64,000 nt of DNA, taken from Guyanagaster necrorhizus. Its lineage: Eukaryota > Basidiomycota > Agaricomycetes > Agaricales > Physalacriaceae. The DNA is taken from NCBI RefSeq assembly GCF_019112545.1, contig NW_025064929.1, positions 186,428 to 250,427 of the forward strand, written 5' to 3'. Both the position numbers and the translations under genes were made by a program. The notes beneath the pieces are model-generated. The model made no database searches. It saw only the letters and a program-made list of their open reading frames with translations, and had not been told where the DNA came from. The number at the start of each line of letters is the position of its first letter. Position 1 is the first letter of the stretch. This document shows, piece by piece, positions 1-10,459 of the stretch.

Positions 1-682
1 GATTTTGAGTTCTGCTTCGACTTAGTGATTTATTTAAGTTGCTTTGTCACTTAGAGAGAGGATTAGATTGGAATTATAACTATATTTTGGGTTTCAGATT
101 AATTTGGGTTCCAAACTATAAGGGTTTCGGCATCAGAGTACAAGTTCTTCGGTTTTGAGGACCGCTAGACTGCCAAGAGTGCAGCTAGTCAAGCCTAAGT
201 GCTTGATAGACTTAGTATTTGGATTTTGGAGTTCATTGGGTTTTGGAATACTCTAAGTTGGTTTGGAGTGCAATTTGGTGTTGATTCTAAGTCCTAATTA
301 TACCTAAACATTGCTATAAACTACTCTCATGAGTATTGCATCTTTGAAAGCAAGATAGAGTTAAATAACTGTCTTTATTGACTGTTTCTGTGATTTTACT
401 TAAGACTGCAAGAGTGCTTCTATCGTACTCAAAACAACCGACCTCAACTGTATTTGGTGATTGTGTATTGAGTGGTTAGGTGTTGGTGTTTGAGAGTTCA
501 TTCCTCATTCACTTCTCTTAGTCACTTAGCTGTTACCAAGCACATCAATGATAAGATGAGGACCGACTGGGTTGCTGAGCTAAGCATTCCCATGGTCCTA
601 AGTGCTGGTCTAAGTGCCCTGACTAAGCAAGATAGGGGTTATCTCCAAGGAAAAAGAAAAGAAAATAGGAAAAATTGTAACA
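1..682. repeat. Right end of a divergent LTR-like repeat
   Basis: The last 130 bases resemble the right ends of the LTRs at 4742-5213 and 12174-12635: a run with 'catggtcctaagtgctgg', then 'ctgactaagcaagatagggg', a purine-rich stretch and a terminal TAACA at 678-682. The left part does not obviously match those LTRs and the left end lies outside or is not recognisable, so the length is uncertain. It abuts an internal fragment of another element at 683, which suggests insertion into it or truncation by it. No coding sequence is supported here. Confidence 0.5.
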
Positions 683-2187
683 ACTAGGTCTAGCAGTGGG
701 GCCTAAAAAGTCTGAGGTGTCGAAGTAGGTGGTGACAGGACAGCTTCTGATTTCCTTGTCATATCAGTTACCTCCTGCTGCTTGCACCACTGTCACTCAC
801 TTGTGATAGACATGGACATTTCTTCAGTATCTGTTGTTGAAAAGTTGCCCAACCACTCAGCTGCCAAGGAACTCTCAGAGAATACAAGTGGGGATGTAGG
901 TATTCTCAGGTACCTGTAGTCCATAGTGTCCAAGGATGGACTCATCATCTCTGAAGGTGGTGTCAGCACTGAGGGTTCATCAGGAAGAGGGATATTGGAG
1001 AGTTGAGAGGCATGAGGTGGGTTCTGGGATATTATCTCCTGCTGGAGGAGAGTTTTGATGGCTTCTTCTTGTTCAAGCCTGGTCAGTGGTGAGGACTTCA
1101 GCATGAGCCCAGCACTCTGAGGCCCATGAGTCAGAGCTGGTTGTGCTTGGCTCTCTGAATACTGAGATTGAAAGAGATTGATGGGATCTGTTGGCTCATA
1201 CTGATGTGAGTACTGATGTAAGCTCCTCCTGGAGCCTGTATCAGTTGGAGGCATTGGCCCTTTTGAGCTGCATCCTTTCTTCATTTCTTTATGACTCTGC
1301 AAGCTGCTCACTACACTCAGTGGCCTCTCACCTTCTTCATCTGGCCTCAAAAAGATGCTTCTCCAGTCTGCTAAGGACTGATGGAGAGAGGTCTCATCAT
1401 CTTTGTTCTTTCTGTCAGAGGGCCTTGTCATAGTTAAAAGGAATGTTGAGGTCCTATGCTGGGAATAACTGGTGGATGATTTCATTTTAATTTTCTCAGG
1501 TTTGTCATTCTTCACAGAGCTACTCTGAGAAGGCCTGCCCCATCTCTATGCTGGTTTCTGAGGAGTGGTGAAGGGCAGGGCTTAAAGACTGGCTGCTAGT
1601 TGGGATATGTCGGGGTTCTTCAGCCACTCTAGTGGCATTGAGAGAGTCTTGGGCACAGTCAGCAACCCCAGGGGCTTGAGAGATGGTGGAAGGGTCAGAG
1701 GAGAGAGACTGCTGAAAGAAGTCACCTGAGAGATCCTCATCCTCATAGTTGGAGATGGAGGCTCATACCTAAGAGTTTCAGAATCCTGTGATGTGAGGGT
1801 TGCTGTTTCTTCATCGAAGAGGGTATTCACATCTTTCTTCTTTCTGAACATCCCTTTGAAGTGGGTGGCTAGGCCTGGCTTCTGGTAAGAGGCTTGTCAT
1901 GGGCTGGTGGGACATTTGTTGAGATTTGGAGATGTCATAAAGAGGGAGGTCAGAGGTTATGTTGCAAAGGATTTGTCAGATATGTTAGAACTTGTTATAA
2001 TGTCTGATTGCCCAAGCAGTGATTGATTGGCATCTCCAGCACAGCTGAATGATCACCAATAATCCTAACAATGTTCTGATGATAGAAGCAAGGAGTTCAA
2101 AGAACTCTCAGTCAAAGTTCAGGTCTGATGTGTTGACAAAGGGTATTTGGTTTCCTCCACACTATAGTGCATGAGGAAAAGAAAGAT
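683..2187 (-). pseudogene. Truncated element C: 5' part with Gag N-terminal extension
   Basis: Minus-strand reading frames at 793-1515 and 1582-1851 match the region just inside the 5' LTR of elements A and B. The shared motif is a serine/proline-rich stretch ending 'MDYRYLRIPTSP' then a Met/Ser-rich 'SITSE'. The counterpart in B has 'TDYRSLEMPTSS' and in A 'GSKYLTMPMSP'. The fragment continues at its right into a primer site and a 462-bp LTR, so it is the 5' end of a Ty3/gypsy chromovirus. Gag core, pol and the 3' LTR are missing because the LTR end at 682 cuts it. Frames are interrupted, so it is not functional. The role of the extension is unknown. Confidence 0.7.
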
Positions 2188-2201
2188 CAGCTTCAAGCTA
2201 A
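2188..2201 (-). other. Self-complementary primer binding site of element C
   Basis: The 14 bases cagcttcaagctaa lie one base outside the LTR that starts at 2203. They match, as a reverse complement, the LTR segment 2360-2373 except at one dinucleotide (CA/TG versus TG/CA), as expected if an original CG decayed differently in each copy. No match to a tRNA 3' end (TGG...) is present. This is the arrangement known for Tf1/sushi-type self-primed elements. Confidence 0.7.
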
Positions 2202-2202
2202 T

Positions 2203-2664
2203 TGTTAGATCCAAGCATCACATGAGCTAATTACATGTGATAAATGATCATTACCTTGCACTTCAGATAAGATGATTAAGTTCACAGATATATAATCAAA
2301 CTGGTGTGTCACAAGGCCAAGAAAATCAGCTTGAGTATAGAATGGTGTGAAGATAAACTTTAGCTCAAAGCTGGAGATTACCAGCAAGAGTGAGCAGTCT
2401 TAAATACTATACTAGATCTGCTAATAATACTACTACTAATTGTGTGTTTCTGAGTCTATTGTGCCTATTATCTTAAGGTGTTGTTACTATATATAAAAAG
2501 GTGATTGTGCATTGTCAGGCAATGCTGTTGCATTGAAAGACAATGACAGACTCAGCTAGTTGTGATGACTAAGCTTTGTCCCACAGTCTTAAGCACTCAT
2601 TCTAACACTCTGACTAAGCATAAATAGAGGTTAAATCAGGAAAGAAAATAGAAAAATCATAACA
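2203..2664 (-). repeat. 5' LTR of truncated element C (462 bp)
   Basis: It starts TGTTAG and ends ATAACA, and is colinear with the LTRs of element B (same 462-bp length) and A. Shared blocks include 'ctgctaataatac', 'ataaaaagg', 'ctagttgtgatgactaagc' and 'ctgactaagcataaatag'. The partner LTR is not in the window. The five bases following it (ggttc) would be the target duplication, but the other copy is lost. Confidence 0.85.
2360..2410 (-). promoter_or_regulatory. Predicted core promoter inside LTR C
   Basis: On the minus strand a TATA-like TATTTAAG (around 2400-2408) lies about 30 bases upstream of CAGCTTTGAGCTAA (2373 to 2360). The latter is the segment complementary to the primer site, hence the expected RNA 5' end in a self-primed element. 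Confidence 0.5.
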
Positions 2665-4741
2665 GGTTCCTTTGATCTCTTCATAAGAGAGTGCAACTGA
2701 AGCATCTCCAAATGTGATACTTTCTATAGAGAATCAGGACAAGGAGCTGCTAGCAAGGTCACTTATAATTGAGAGCATACTGCTTGTCAGTTAGCAAAAA
2801 CCAGAATGAATAGATAAATACTGACCTGTCTAAAAATGTTATATTCTCTGCATGGCACAATCTAAGACAGCCAATTGTGTTAATAGCATCTCCAGGATAG
2901 ATATGAATGATTACCTGATAGCTGAGAAAAAGAAATATTAAAAGAAGGATAGCAAAGGAATGATAAATACAGCTGCTACCTTTTTCTATGTTCTATTTAT
3001 GCATCAAAACTAGTTTGGCTCTCTGGGAAGTGCTAGTAAACTGAATATATATCAACATTAGTTGTATCTCAAGGATGAAAAACTATCTTATTCTCATCCT
3101 GATCCCCATGACATAGAACAGAGGCATTGGAAGTAATATGCTCTTCTGTAGACCCAAAGCAAGTGGAGAAGAAGAATATAGTATGCTGCATCGAATAAGA
3201 TCTCTTTCAGCTATAGCAGCTCTCTATTGAGCATCTGTGAAAATGAGATCTTACTTCACAGGTTTAAATCATACACTGAAAAGGGTGCTTAGAAGTGCAT
3301 GCTGCATGCTTAGTGCACTCTCTGTGGCAAATAGTAAATTTGAGGAGTTAGCATGCAAGAAACTCTATGAAAACATACTTGGAAGACCAGTAGTTCAAGC
3401 CATAGACCTGCAGGCTATATCTATAGACTGCAAATTTGTATATTGGGATCATATTCTGAGCAACATGCATTGGTAGACTGTGATGTGGCTGAAGATGGTC
3501 ATTTCAAAGACAATCCTAATTCAATATGTATGTGTCTCCAGATGAAAGCTAACACAGAAGCATTTTGCATACTCTACAATATAGCATTTGCATTGTTAAC
3601 TAACTTGCAGATATTCACCTTGTGATAAGTTTAGCCAAACCTCTAAATAGAGACTGCCACTAATTTTTCCCTTCAATTATAGTACCAGCAATAGATCTTG
3701 TAAAGCTCTGCCATTCTTCTTTGAAGACACATTAAATTGGTTGATGAAATGACCTATCCTTGAGCTCCATCTGACCCACCCTGAGTTCATGATACCTTAT
3801 TTCTCTCATCTCTCCCAGTTTTGCAATATCTGCAAATTCTCTCTCACTAGTTACAGAATAACTCAATGCTAACAATCAAGAAGACACTTGCATGTGAACT
3901 TGCAGACAATTATTGCTTGTCTCATATCTTCCTATATTTAGTGGATCAGTAAGACTGAAGTACTGTCAGCCTAGTAGTCTCTGGTATAGAGTGTGTTTTC
4001 TCTGTTGAATCGACCAGAAGTACAGCACTTCATCATTTCTCATTGCAGGAAGGCAGTATCATTACAGCCTCTCATATTTTCCATCACCTATGCAGCCTCA
4101 AGTCACTCCAGATATCTAACATCAATCTCTACCATTCCTCTGCAGGATTCTGGATGGAGCTCGCTCAACAGAAGATACACATACCCTCCATTACCCTGAG
4201 AATCTGCAGTGTGTCTTCTGCAGTTGTTGACTATCTTGTCTCCAATGAAGGAATGACCAAGTTGACATTTAAAGTGGAGAGTGATAGTGGAAGCATTATG
4301 AAATGAGTGTTGAGTGAGGTGGTGCCATGTCAGTTGGAGATTCTGGAGATTCTTCAGCTGACATCTTGCTGGGGCAGTCATTGGATTGTTGGCTGGCTGG
4401 CTGAATATATGATTGAACACATATATGCATTATTAATGCATGTTCACGTTACTGTGTCTGTTTCACATCAGGTGCATATCAAGGTCACAGCTGGAAAATA
4501 TGAGTGGAATTTTGATGATGAGGAAATAGATGTGCTATGTGATGAGCTATGGTATTTGGATGCATGATGTGTCTGTAGAATTGAATGAAGGAATAACTCC
4601 AGCTGTAGAGTAACACCAATCCAGTGGAAGTGGATCCACTGAAGGTTCACTGTCTGAGGCTGAATGGAGACCAGGAGAACTTCAAATGAGGAGGGTTCTC
4701 TCTAGAGTAGCAGGTGACATCTTTTGGCAAAGGAATCATAT
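2665..4741. other. CpG-poor non-coding block, target of element A
   Basis: About 2.1 kb of CpG-depleted sequence without a credible gene; open frames are short and uneven in composition. It is the left half of the locus into which element A inserted: the last five bases, catat (4737-4741), recur at 21044-21048. The sequence resuming at 21049 is therefore its other half. It is probably an old repeat, and it holds a decayed copy of a repeat found unmutated at 24242. Confidence 0.5.
4583..4710. repeat. Mutated copy of a dispersed repeat (partner at 24242-24366)
   Basis: It aligns over about 125 bases with 24242-24366, including the shared core gtggatccactgaaggttca. The partner has five CpG sites here (in ccgc, ccgact, tcggtg, acgc, atcggg). 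At those positions this copy reads ctgt, ccaat, ccagtg, atgg and accag, with no CpG left. It lies in the CpG-poor transposon nest, whereas the partner lies in normal sequence. Confidence 0.75.
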
Positions 4742-5213
4742 TGTTAGACTCAAGCTGCATGTGATCAATGGGCACATGATAAACTATTATGACTTTGCAT
4801 TCGAGCCTTCTGATAAAGTTCACTGTTTATGCTGATATTGACTCTCAGTGTATCAAGGCTTTGTGTGTATAGCTCAAGAGTAGAATGAGATAGAATAAAC
4901 TTTAGCTCAAAGCTGGAGTTACCCAGCAAGAGTGAGCCTCCTTAAATATTGTACATTGTCTGCTAATAATACTATATACTTATTATGGGTTGCTCTATCT
5001 TTTATGCCCATTGTCCTTGGTTGTCATTACTATACATAAAAAGGATTGTGGGTCATCATGCAATGCTGCTATGTCAAAAAACAATAGCTGACTTGACTAG
5101 TTGTGATGATTAAGCCTTGTCCCACAGTCTTAGGCACTTGTCCTAGTGCTCTGACTAAGCATAAATAGGGGTTAAATCAAAGAAAGGATGAAGAAACAAG
5201 AAAAATCATAATA
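4742..5213 (-). repeat. 3' LTR of element A (472 bp)
   Basis: It starts TGTTAG at 4742 and ends TAATA at 5209-5213, where the partner LTR ends TAACA. Identical in length to 20572-21043, and nearly all differences between them are transitions. In element orientation this is the downstream LTR, and the polypurine tract adjoins it. Confidence 0.93.
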
Positions 5214-5226
5214 TTACCCCCTCTTT
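5214..5226 (-). other. Polypurine tract of element A
   Basis: On the minus strand AAAGAGGGGGTAA lies directly against the 3' LTR, the expected position for plus-strand DNA priming. Element B has the equivalent tract at 12636-12648. Confidence 0.75.
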
Positions 5227-5246
5227 AAGACCATTATCCTGATGGT

Positions 5247-8200
5247 TTAATTTAGGGATAATTCATAATTGCATATGGCATTGTTGGTGTTCATAAGTTT
5301 TTTATTTACCCATTAGTTAGATTTCAGACTATACCCTTTCCAACTGACCAGATAGTTGACCATTGTCATCATCCCTCCACCTTTTGCTTTGATCTTTCAT
5401 GTCCTGTGGTGTAGGACTTGATCGACCTCATAATGTTCTTCATCATCGATGAGGTTGGGTGGAGGAGAAGGCAGTCATTTCTGATTCAGAAATGCTGGTG
5501 CTATGTATAGTGATAGTAGTGTTTTGTTGAAGGTATCATGCACCTTCTATATTGGTGGTAAACATAGTCTATAGATACTGGCTCTAACTCTGATAATTAT
5601 AGGGAACAGCCCAGTCCATTTGTCTGCTAGTTTGTGTTTTGGTTGTGGGAGGTGGAGGTTAGTGGTGTCTAGCCAGACTTTATTGTTAGGGGAGTATGTG
5701 TGGGCAGGTTGGCAGTGTTTATCATATTGGGTCTTCATTGCAGAGGCTGCTTTTTCAAGTGCAACCTTAGTCTCCATATGGATTTTTTCCATTGTTTTGG
5801 GGAAGTTTGCTGATGCTGGTGTTGTAGTTCTGTGTCTTTCTGTCTGTGTAATGTTTGGATGCTGTCCATAATTGATAAAGAATGGAGTTTTCTCTGTTGT
5901 AGAGTGAATGCAATTATTATGTTGGAAGGTGGTAAGCACCAACTATTCCACCCAATCATCTTTCTGGTAGTTGATGAACAAATGAAAGTATTTTTTGATT
6001 TCCTGGTTTGCTTGTTCTGTTTGCCCATCAGTTTGTGGGTGGTATGCCATAGATGCATTCTGTTTGATGTGTAATAGGCGATATAGGTTGTCCAAGAATC
6101 TGGAGATGAATTGTGGGTCTCTGTCAGAGATGACCATCTGGGACATGCCATACTTGGTATAAACCTTGTCTCATAAGATTTTTGCTCAATCTTCTGATGA
6201 TAATTCTGTCGAGCAGGCAATTGGAATGATTGCCTTTGAGAACCAGTTGACTATAATGATTATGGCATCATAGCCATTACAGTCTGAGAGTCTGATGATC
6301 ATATTGACAGAGATATGAGTCCATGGTGATGAGAGTATCATATTAGGATAGAGCAGAGCTGCTCAGGCTTAAGTGGATGACTTAGCATATTGACACACTT
6401 TGCATGCTTTGACATATGCAGTAATGTTGCTGCTCATCTTGGGCCACCAGTATTTGCATAATACCAGTTTCTTGGTTTTTGCAATGCCAGGGTGTCCAGC
6501 TGTTGTGTGATCATAGCAGATGGTGATTATTTCCCCACACAGCTCTTGGTCACAGGAGATGTAAATCCACTCATCATATCAGATTAGTCCTTCTTTCTTG
6601 GTCATTTCTCACTCATAATTGAGTGAGAAGGCCATCTGCTGATCCCATTTATAGTTATTGTGGGTTATACTCTTGATGTGTTTGTAGATTTCCTCTTCAG
6701 TCAGCATTATCATGGCCCTGAAATGCTCAGGCTGTAATAAGGTTATTCCTTCATTATCATTTCCCCCTCAATCATGATCTGCACATCAACTGAGGAGATC
6801 TGCCTTTTTATTTGCCATGCCCATCTTGTGATGAAGCATATATTGATATTGGCTAAGCTCGATGATCTATTGGGTCTGTCAGCAGTTTGGCTTTTGTGGT
6901 TGTCAGAAATACTGAAGGTTTTGATGATCTGTCCAGATCTTGAAAACTTCAGTGGCCCCAATCAGATAATGCCACCATTCCTCTAAGGTAAGCATGATCA
7001 CAAGTAACTCTTTATCATATATCTCATAATTCCACTCAGTGATTGTGAGTGCCTTAGAGAGGAATGTGACTGATCACCACCTTCCTTCTTGTTCTTGAGA
7101 AAGGACCACTCCTATCATGCCTTCACTTGAATCAGCTTTGATGCAAAACTTCCCTTTCTGGGTTGGAATGGCAAGGGTTACATCTTCAGCTATTCATCAT
7201 TTCAGGTCATCAAAAGCAGTTTGTTGGAGCAGGCTCCAACTCCAGGAGGCATTGCTGGTTAACTGGGTCATTGGCCAGACAATTTTACTATAGTCATGAA
7301 TAAAGCATCAGTAGAAATTGGTGAATCTGAGGAAGAATTGTAATTTCTTCTTTTTGCTGGGTTCTGGCCACTCTGTTATCCTTGTGACTTTGATCAGGTC
7401 CATTCGGATGCTCCCTTTGCTGATGATTACTCTGAGGTATTTGGTCTCTAATACCTTGAATTCACATTTTTCTGCTTTGAGAAAGAGTTTGTGTTTTCTC
7501 ATCAGCACCAGTACTTGTCATACTAGTATTCTGTGTTCCTCCTTTGTTTTTGACATAATGAGGGTGTCATCAAGATAAATGGTCACCTTTCTGATGGAGA
7601 TGAGATCTTTGAATATGTCATTCATCATCTACTAAAAGGTTGTAGGAGAATTAGTGAGGCTGAAGAACATAACCGTGGGTTTAAATAATCTGTGGTTAGT
7701 TCAGAATGCCACCTTCCATTTGTCCTCTTCCTTGATGCAGACATTATTGTATCCCCACTGAACATCAAGTTTGGTGTAATACTTTGCTCTCTGAAGTTTG
7801 TCCATTAACTCCAAGATTAATGGAAGAGGATATCGGTTTTTGATTATTATTTCATTAAGTTTTCAGTAGTCTTGGACTGGTCAGAGTTTCCCATCCTTCT
7901 TTTTAATAAAGAAAAAGAGGGATGCCATAGGAGATTTCGATGGTCGGATACATCTGCTGGACAAGTTTTTGTCCAAAACTTGTTGAGTTCTTGCTGCTCA
8001 TTATTGCCAAGAGAATATATCTTGCAGTCCAGATTGGCATTAGCATTTGAGATGAGCTCGATGGCATGGTCTCATGGTTTCAGCTTTGGTAACTCATTAA
8101 AACACTCTTTTTTGAATAAGTCTCAGAAGTCTCGCACCCACTCTGGTACCATCTCTTTGAAGATTTTCTCCTTTCATTGTTTATTGGCTTCAGCCACCAG

Positions 8201-9200
8201 GTCATTGGCATAATGAATGGCTCAAATGTGGATTTCTCTTTGCAAGTCTATAGTGAGTATAGTCTTGCCATCCTCTATTTTCTCATCCCACTGATCTTCT
8301 GGATCCTCATTAGACAGCTTGAATGGAATTTTTCAGCAACAGCACCTCACAAATGTGATTTGCCCAGTCCTTCAGTTGATCAATGGGTTATGATGTATTA
8401 ACCAGTCATGGCCAAGAAAAACTTCTTTGATCTCAAGGTCAATGACCACCAAATTGATCCATTCAGAGTGGTTGCCTATGGTGAGTCAGAGCTTGATGAA
8501 TTCTGTATAGAGTCTGCCTGATTTTTGGTTCCATCGGCATTATAAATGGGTATGGGTGCTGCAGTAGCCTTTGTTGGGAGTTGGTGCTTGTTGACAAAAG
8601 CCCTATTGATTGAGCTCCCCATGCAGCCACTGTCAATTAGGGCTGTCACTGCATGAATGGTTCAGAAAGTGAGAGTTTTGATCTGTGCTCTCATGATCAG
8701 ATCTCACCCTGTGGTTTTGGTCCAATGAATGAACTTTCGTGGTTCTCAAAGTTCATTGAGCTATTCCAGGGCCTGACAGTGTTCTGCCTTCTTTATTCCT
8801 TCTATCATCTCATCGATCACTTCTTCTGCTCAGGTGCGATGGACTCAGTCTCTGAGTACTGCTTTTGCTGCTAGTACATTTTTGGCATCTTTGATGGCCC
8901 TCCAGGTCTATTTGGTGTCAAATAGCTTGAGCCATGTGGAGAGGCTTGCTGCCCTTGTTTAGCCTATAGGTGTTTGAGTTGGTTTAGTTTATGATTCTGG
9001 GGTGTGTGTGATAGAGGGTATATTCAAATGCTCTTTAGACATCTTCATAACTACAGGGAAACTATCAGTCCAACCAGCAGCTGTTATTGGCACACCATGT
9101 TCCTTGGCCAATCTAGTGGAATCACTCACTGGTCGGCCTTGTCTTTTACTTCCTTGACATTAGTCTCCTCTTTGAGTTCTTTTTCTTCCTTCTGAAGCTC
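5247..9200 (-). pseudogene. Element A pol: protease, RT, RNase H, integrase, chromodomain
   Basis: Read right to left on the minus strand. The aspartic protease core 'TALIDSGCMGSS' lies near 8610-8640. The RT has YLDD at 7566-7577 and the downstream 'FLKAEKCEF' block at 7440-7480. The integrase core includes 'DRDPQF' and 'AYHPQTDGQTEQANQEI' (about 6010-6130), and its C-terminal part 'TPFFINYG...KLADKW' lies at 5600-5900. A chromodomain with 'NYLVSWKGYS' (about 5310-5350) precedes the stop at 5247-5249. That combination defines a chromovirus. The frame is broken by many stops and frame changes, including TGA in the chromodomain segment, so no active polyprotein is made. Confidence 0.88.
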
Positions 9201-9230
9201 AGTGATCTGGGCTCAGATATCCTCCCTGGT

Positions 9231-10440
9231 TTACTTCTTCTTTGGGCAATCCTTTGCCATATGCCCCTTCTGTTTACAGTTAAAACACTTTCCTTTCTTC
9301 TTTAAGCAATCAATGTCCATCAGTTTCTCAGCCCCAGTATAAGTCATTCTCATCCCTGTTTTCTGTGCTCTATAATTAGCCATTGAGGAGTTCAGTGATC
9401 TCCCAGCAGTTGTCCCCATTGTTTTGAAACTGGATGGGGTTGGCAAGGTCGACTTCTTGGGGTAATCTTGCAGGGTCAACTGTTTCACTTTCTGCCTTTG
9501 TCATTCCTGATACATCTTGATGATGTGCTCTTTCTATTCATTGTATCCCATCAGCATTAATGCTCTTATGCCGATGGCCGAGATCATTGTGATGTAGGAC
9601 AGGAGAACTTCTTGTTTGAGAGCCTCAACTATGTGTCCTTTGTTGGTGGTCATATCATCCCATATTCCAGCCAACTTTGTGAGCCATTCTAGTTTGTCGA
9701 AGTAGTCGGTCACAGCTTTGTCTCCCATCTTATACTCCTTAATCTTTTATTTATGTACCTCCTGCATGGCTGAGTCAATAAATTTGTTGTACAGCATCTG
9801 CTTGAACACCAACCAGGATGGATATCAATAGTGTTGTCATGAAGTGGAAAAGAAGGTGGGGGAGAGGAGTGTCCACCATGTTTTGGCTTTATTCTCCAGG
9901 TAAGAGGAGGCAAAGACCACTTTGTTCATGTCGGTTTCAAGGTATACAATATATACCTCGAAGTATTGTTCACAATTGATGATAAACTGGTTGATATCGT
10001 CAGAGACACCCTTAAAGAGGTGGGGTTTTCATAATAGGTTGGATCGGCAATTCATAATGGCAGCATTCTCTGGCAGCGGTCCCATCGGGTTGGGCCACTG
10101 ATCAAACAGAGATCAGTCCCATGAGGCAGGCAGTCTGGGGAAAGAATGGAGAGAATGATTATCTGCGACTGGACTTCCTTTCAGAGTGGCTTTCTTGCAA
10201 ACAATTACCCCATCTCATATAGTGAATCTTAGATGAACTGCTTTAGAATCATCTCATATCAGCTCTTTGCTTGTTCTGGCTTCATCAGAGAGTGGCTGTC
10301 TTCCCAAGAGCTGACTTTTCTTGTTGGTCCAGAGATTCTGGAACCTGTCAGGCCTTCAGCTGGATGGGTTTGGCTGTGGTCATAATCTGTTAAGCCATGT
10401 AGCAGTGCTTCTGATAGAGGAATCTGAGGTCTCAGCTTGA
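9231..10440 (-). pseudogene. Element A Gag core with CCHC zinc knuckle
   Basis: The C-terminal part (9231-9488) has a retroviral-type knuckle, CX2CX4HX4C, read as CFNCKQKGHMAKDC followed by PKKK. Upstream at about 9890-10010 is a Gag-type segment 'INCEQYFEVY...NKAKTWW', typical of the capsid-like retrotransposon gag domain that packages element RNA. Frames at 9534-9728 and 9710-9913 carry intermediate parts. Stops between blocks show decay. It is followed by protease and RT and preceded by the N-terminal extension. Confidence 0.82.
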
Positions 10441-10459
10441 CTATATACTGAGAGTGCTA

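Noticed and set aside
1191..1433. Plus-strand open frame opposite the C extension
   Set aside because: A shadow of the minus-strand coding blocks that are conserved in elements A and B.
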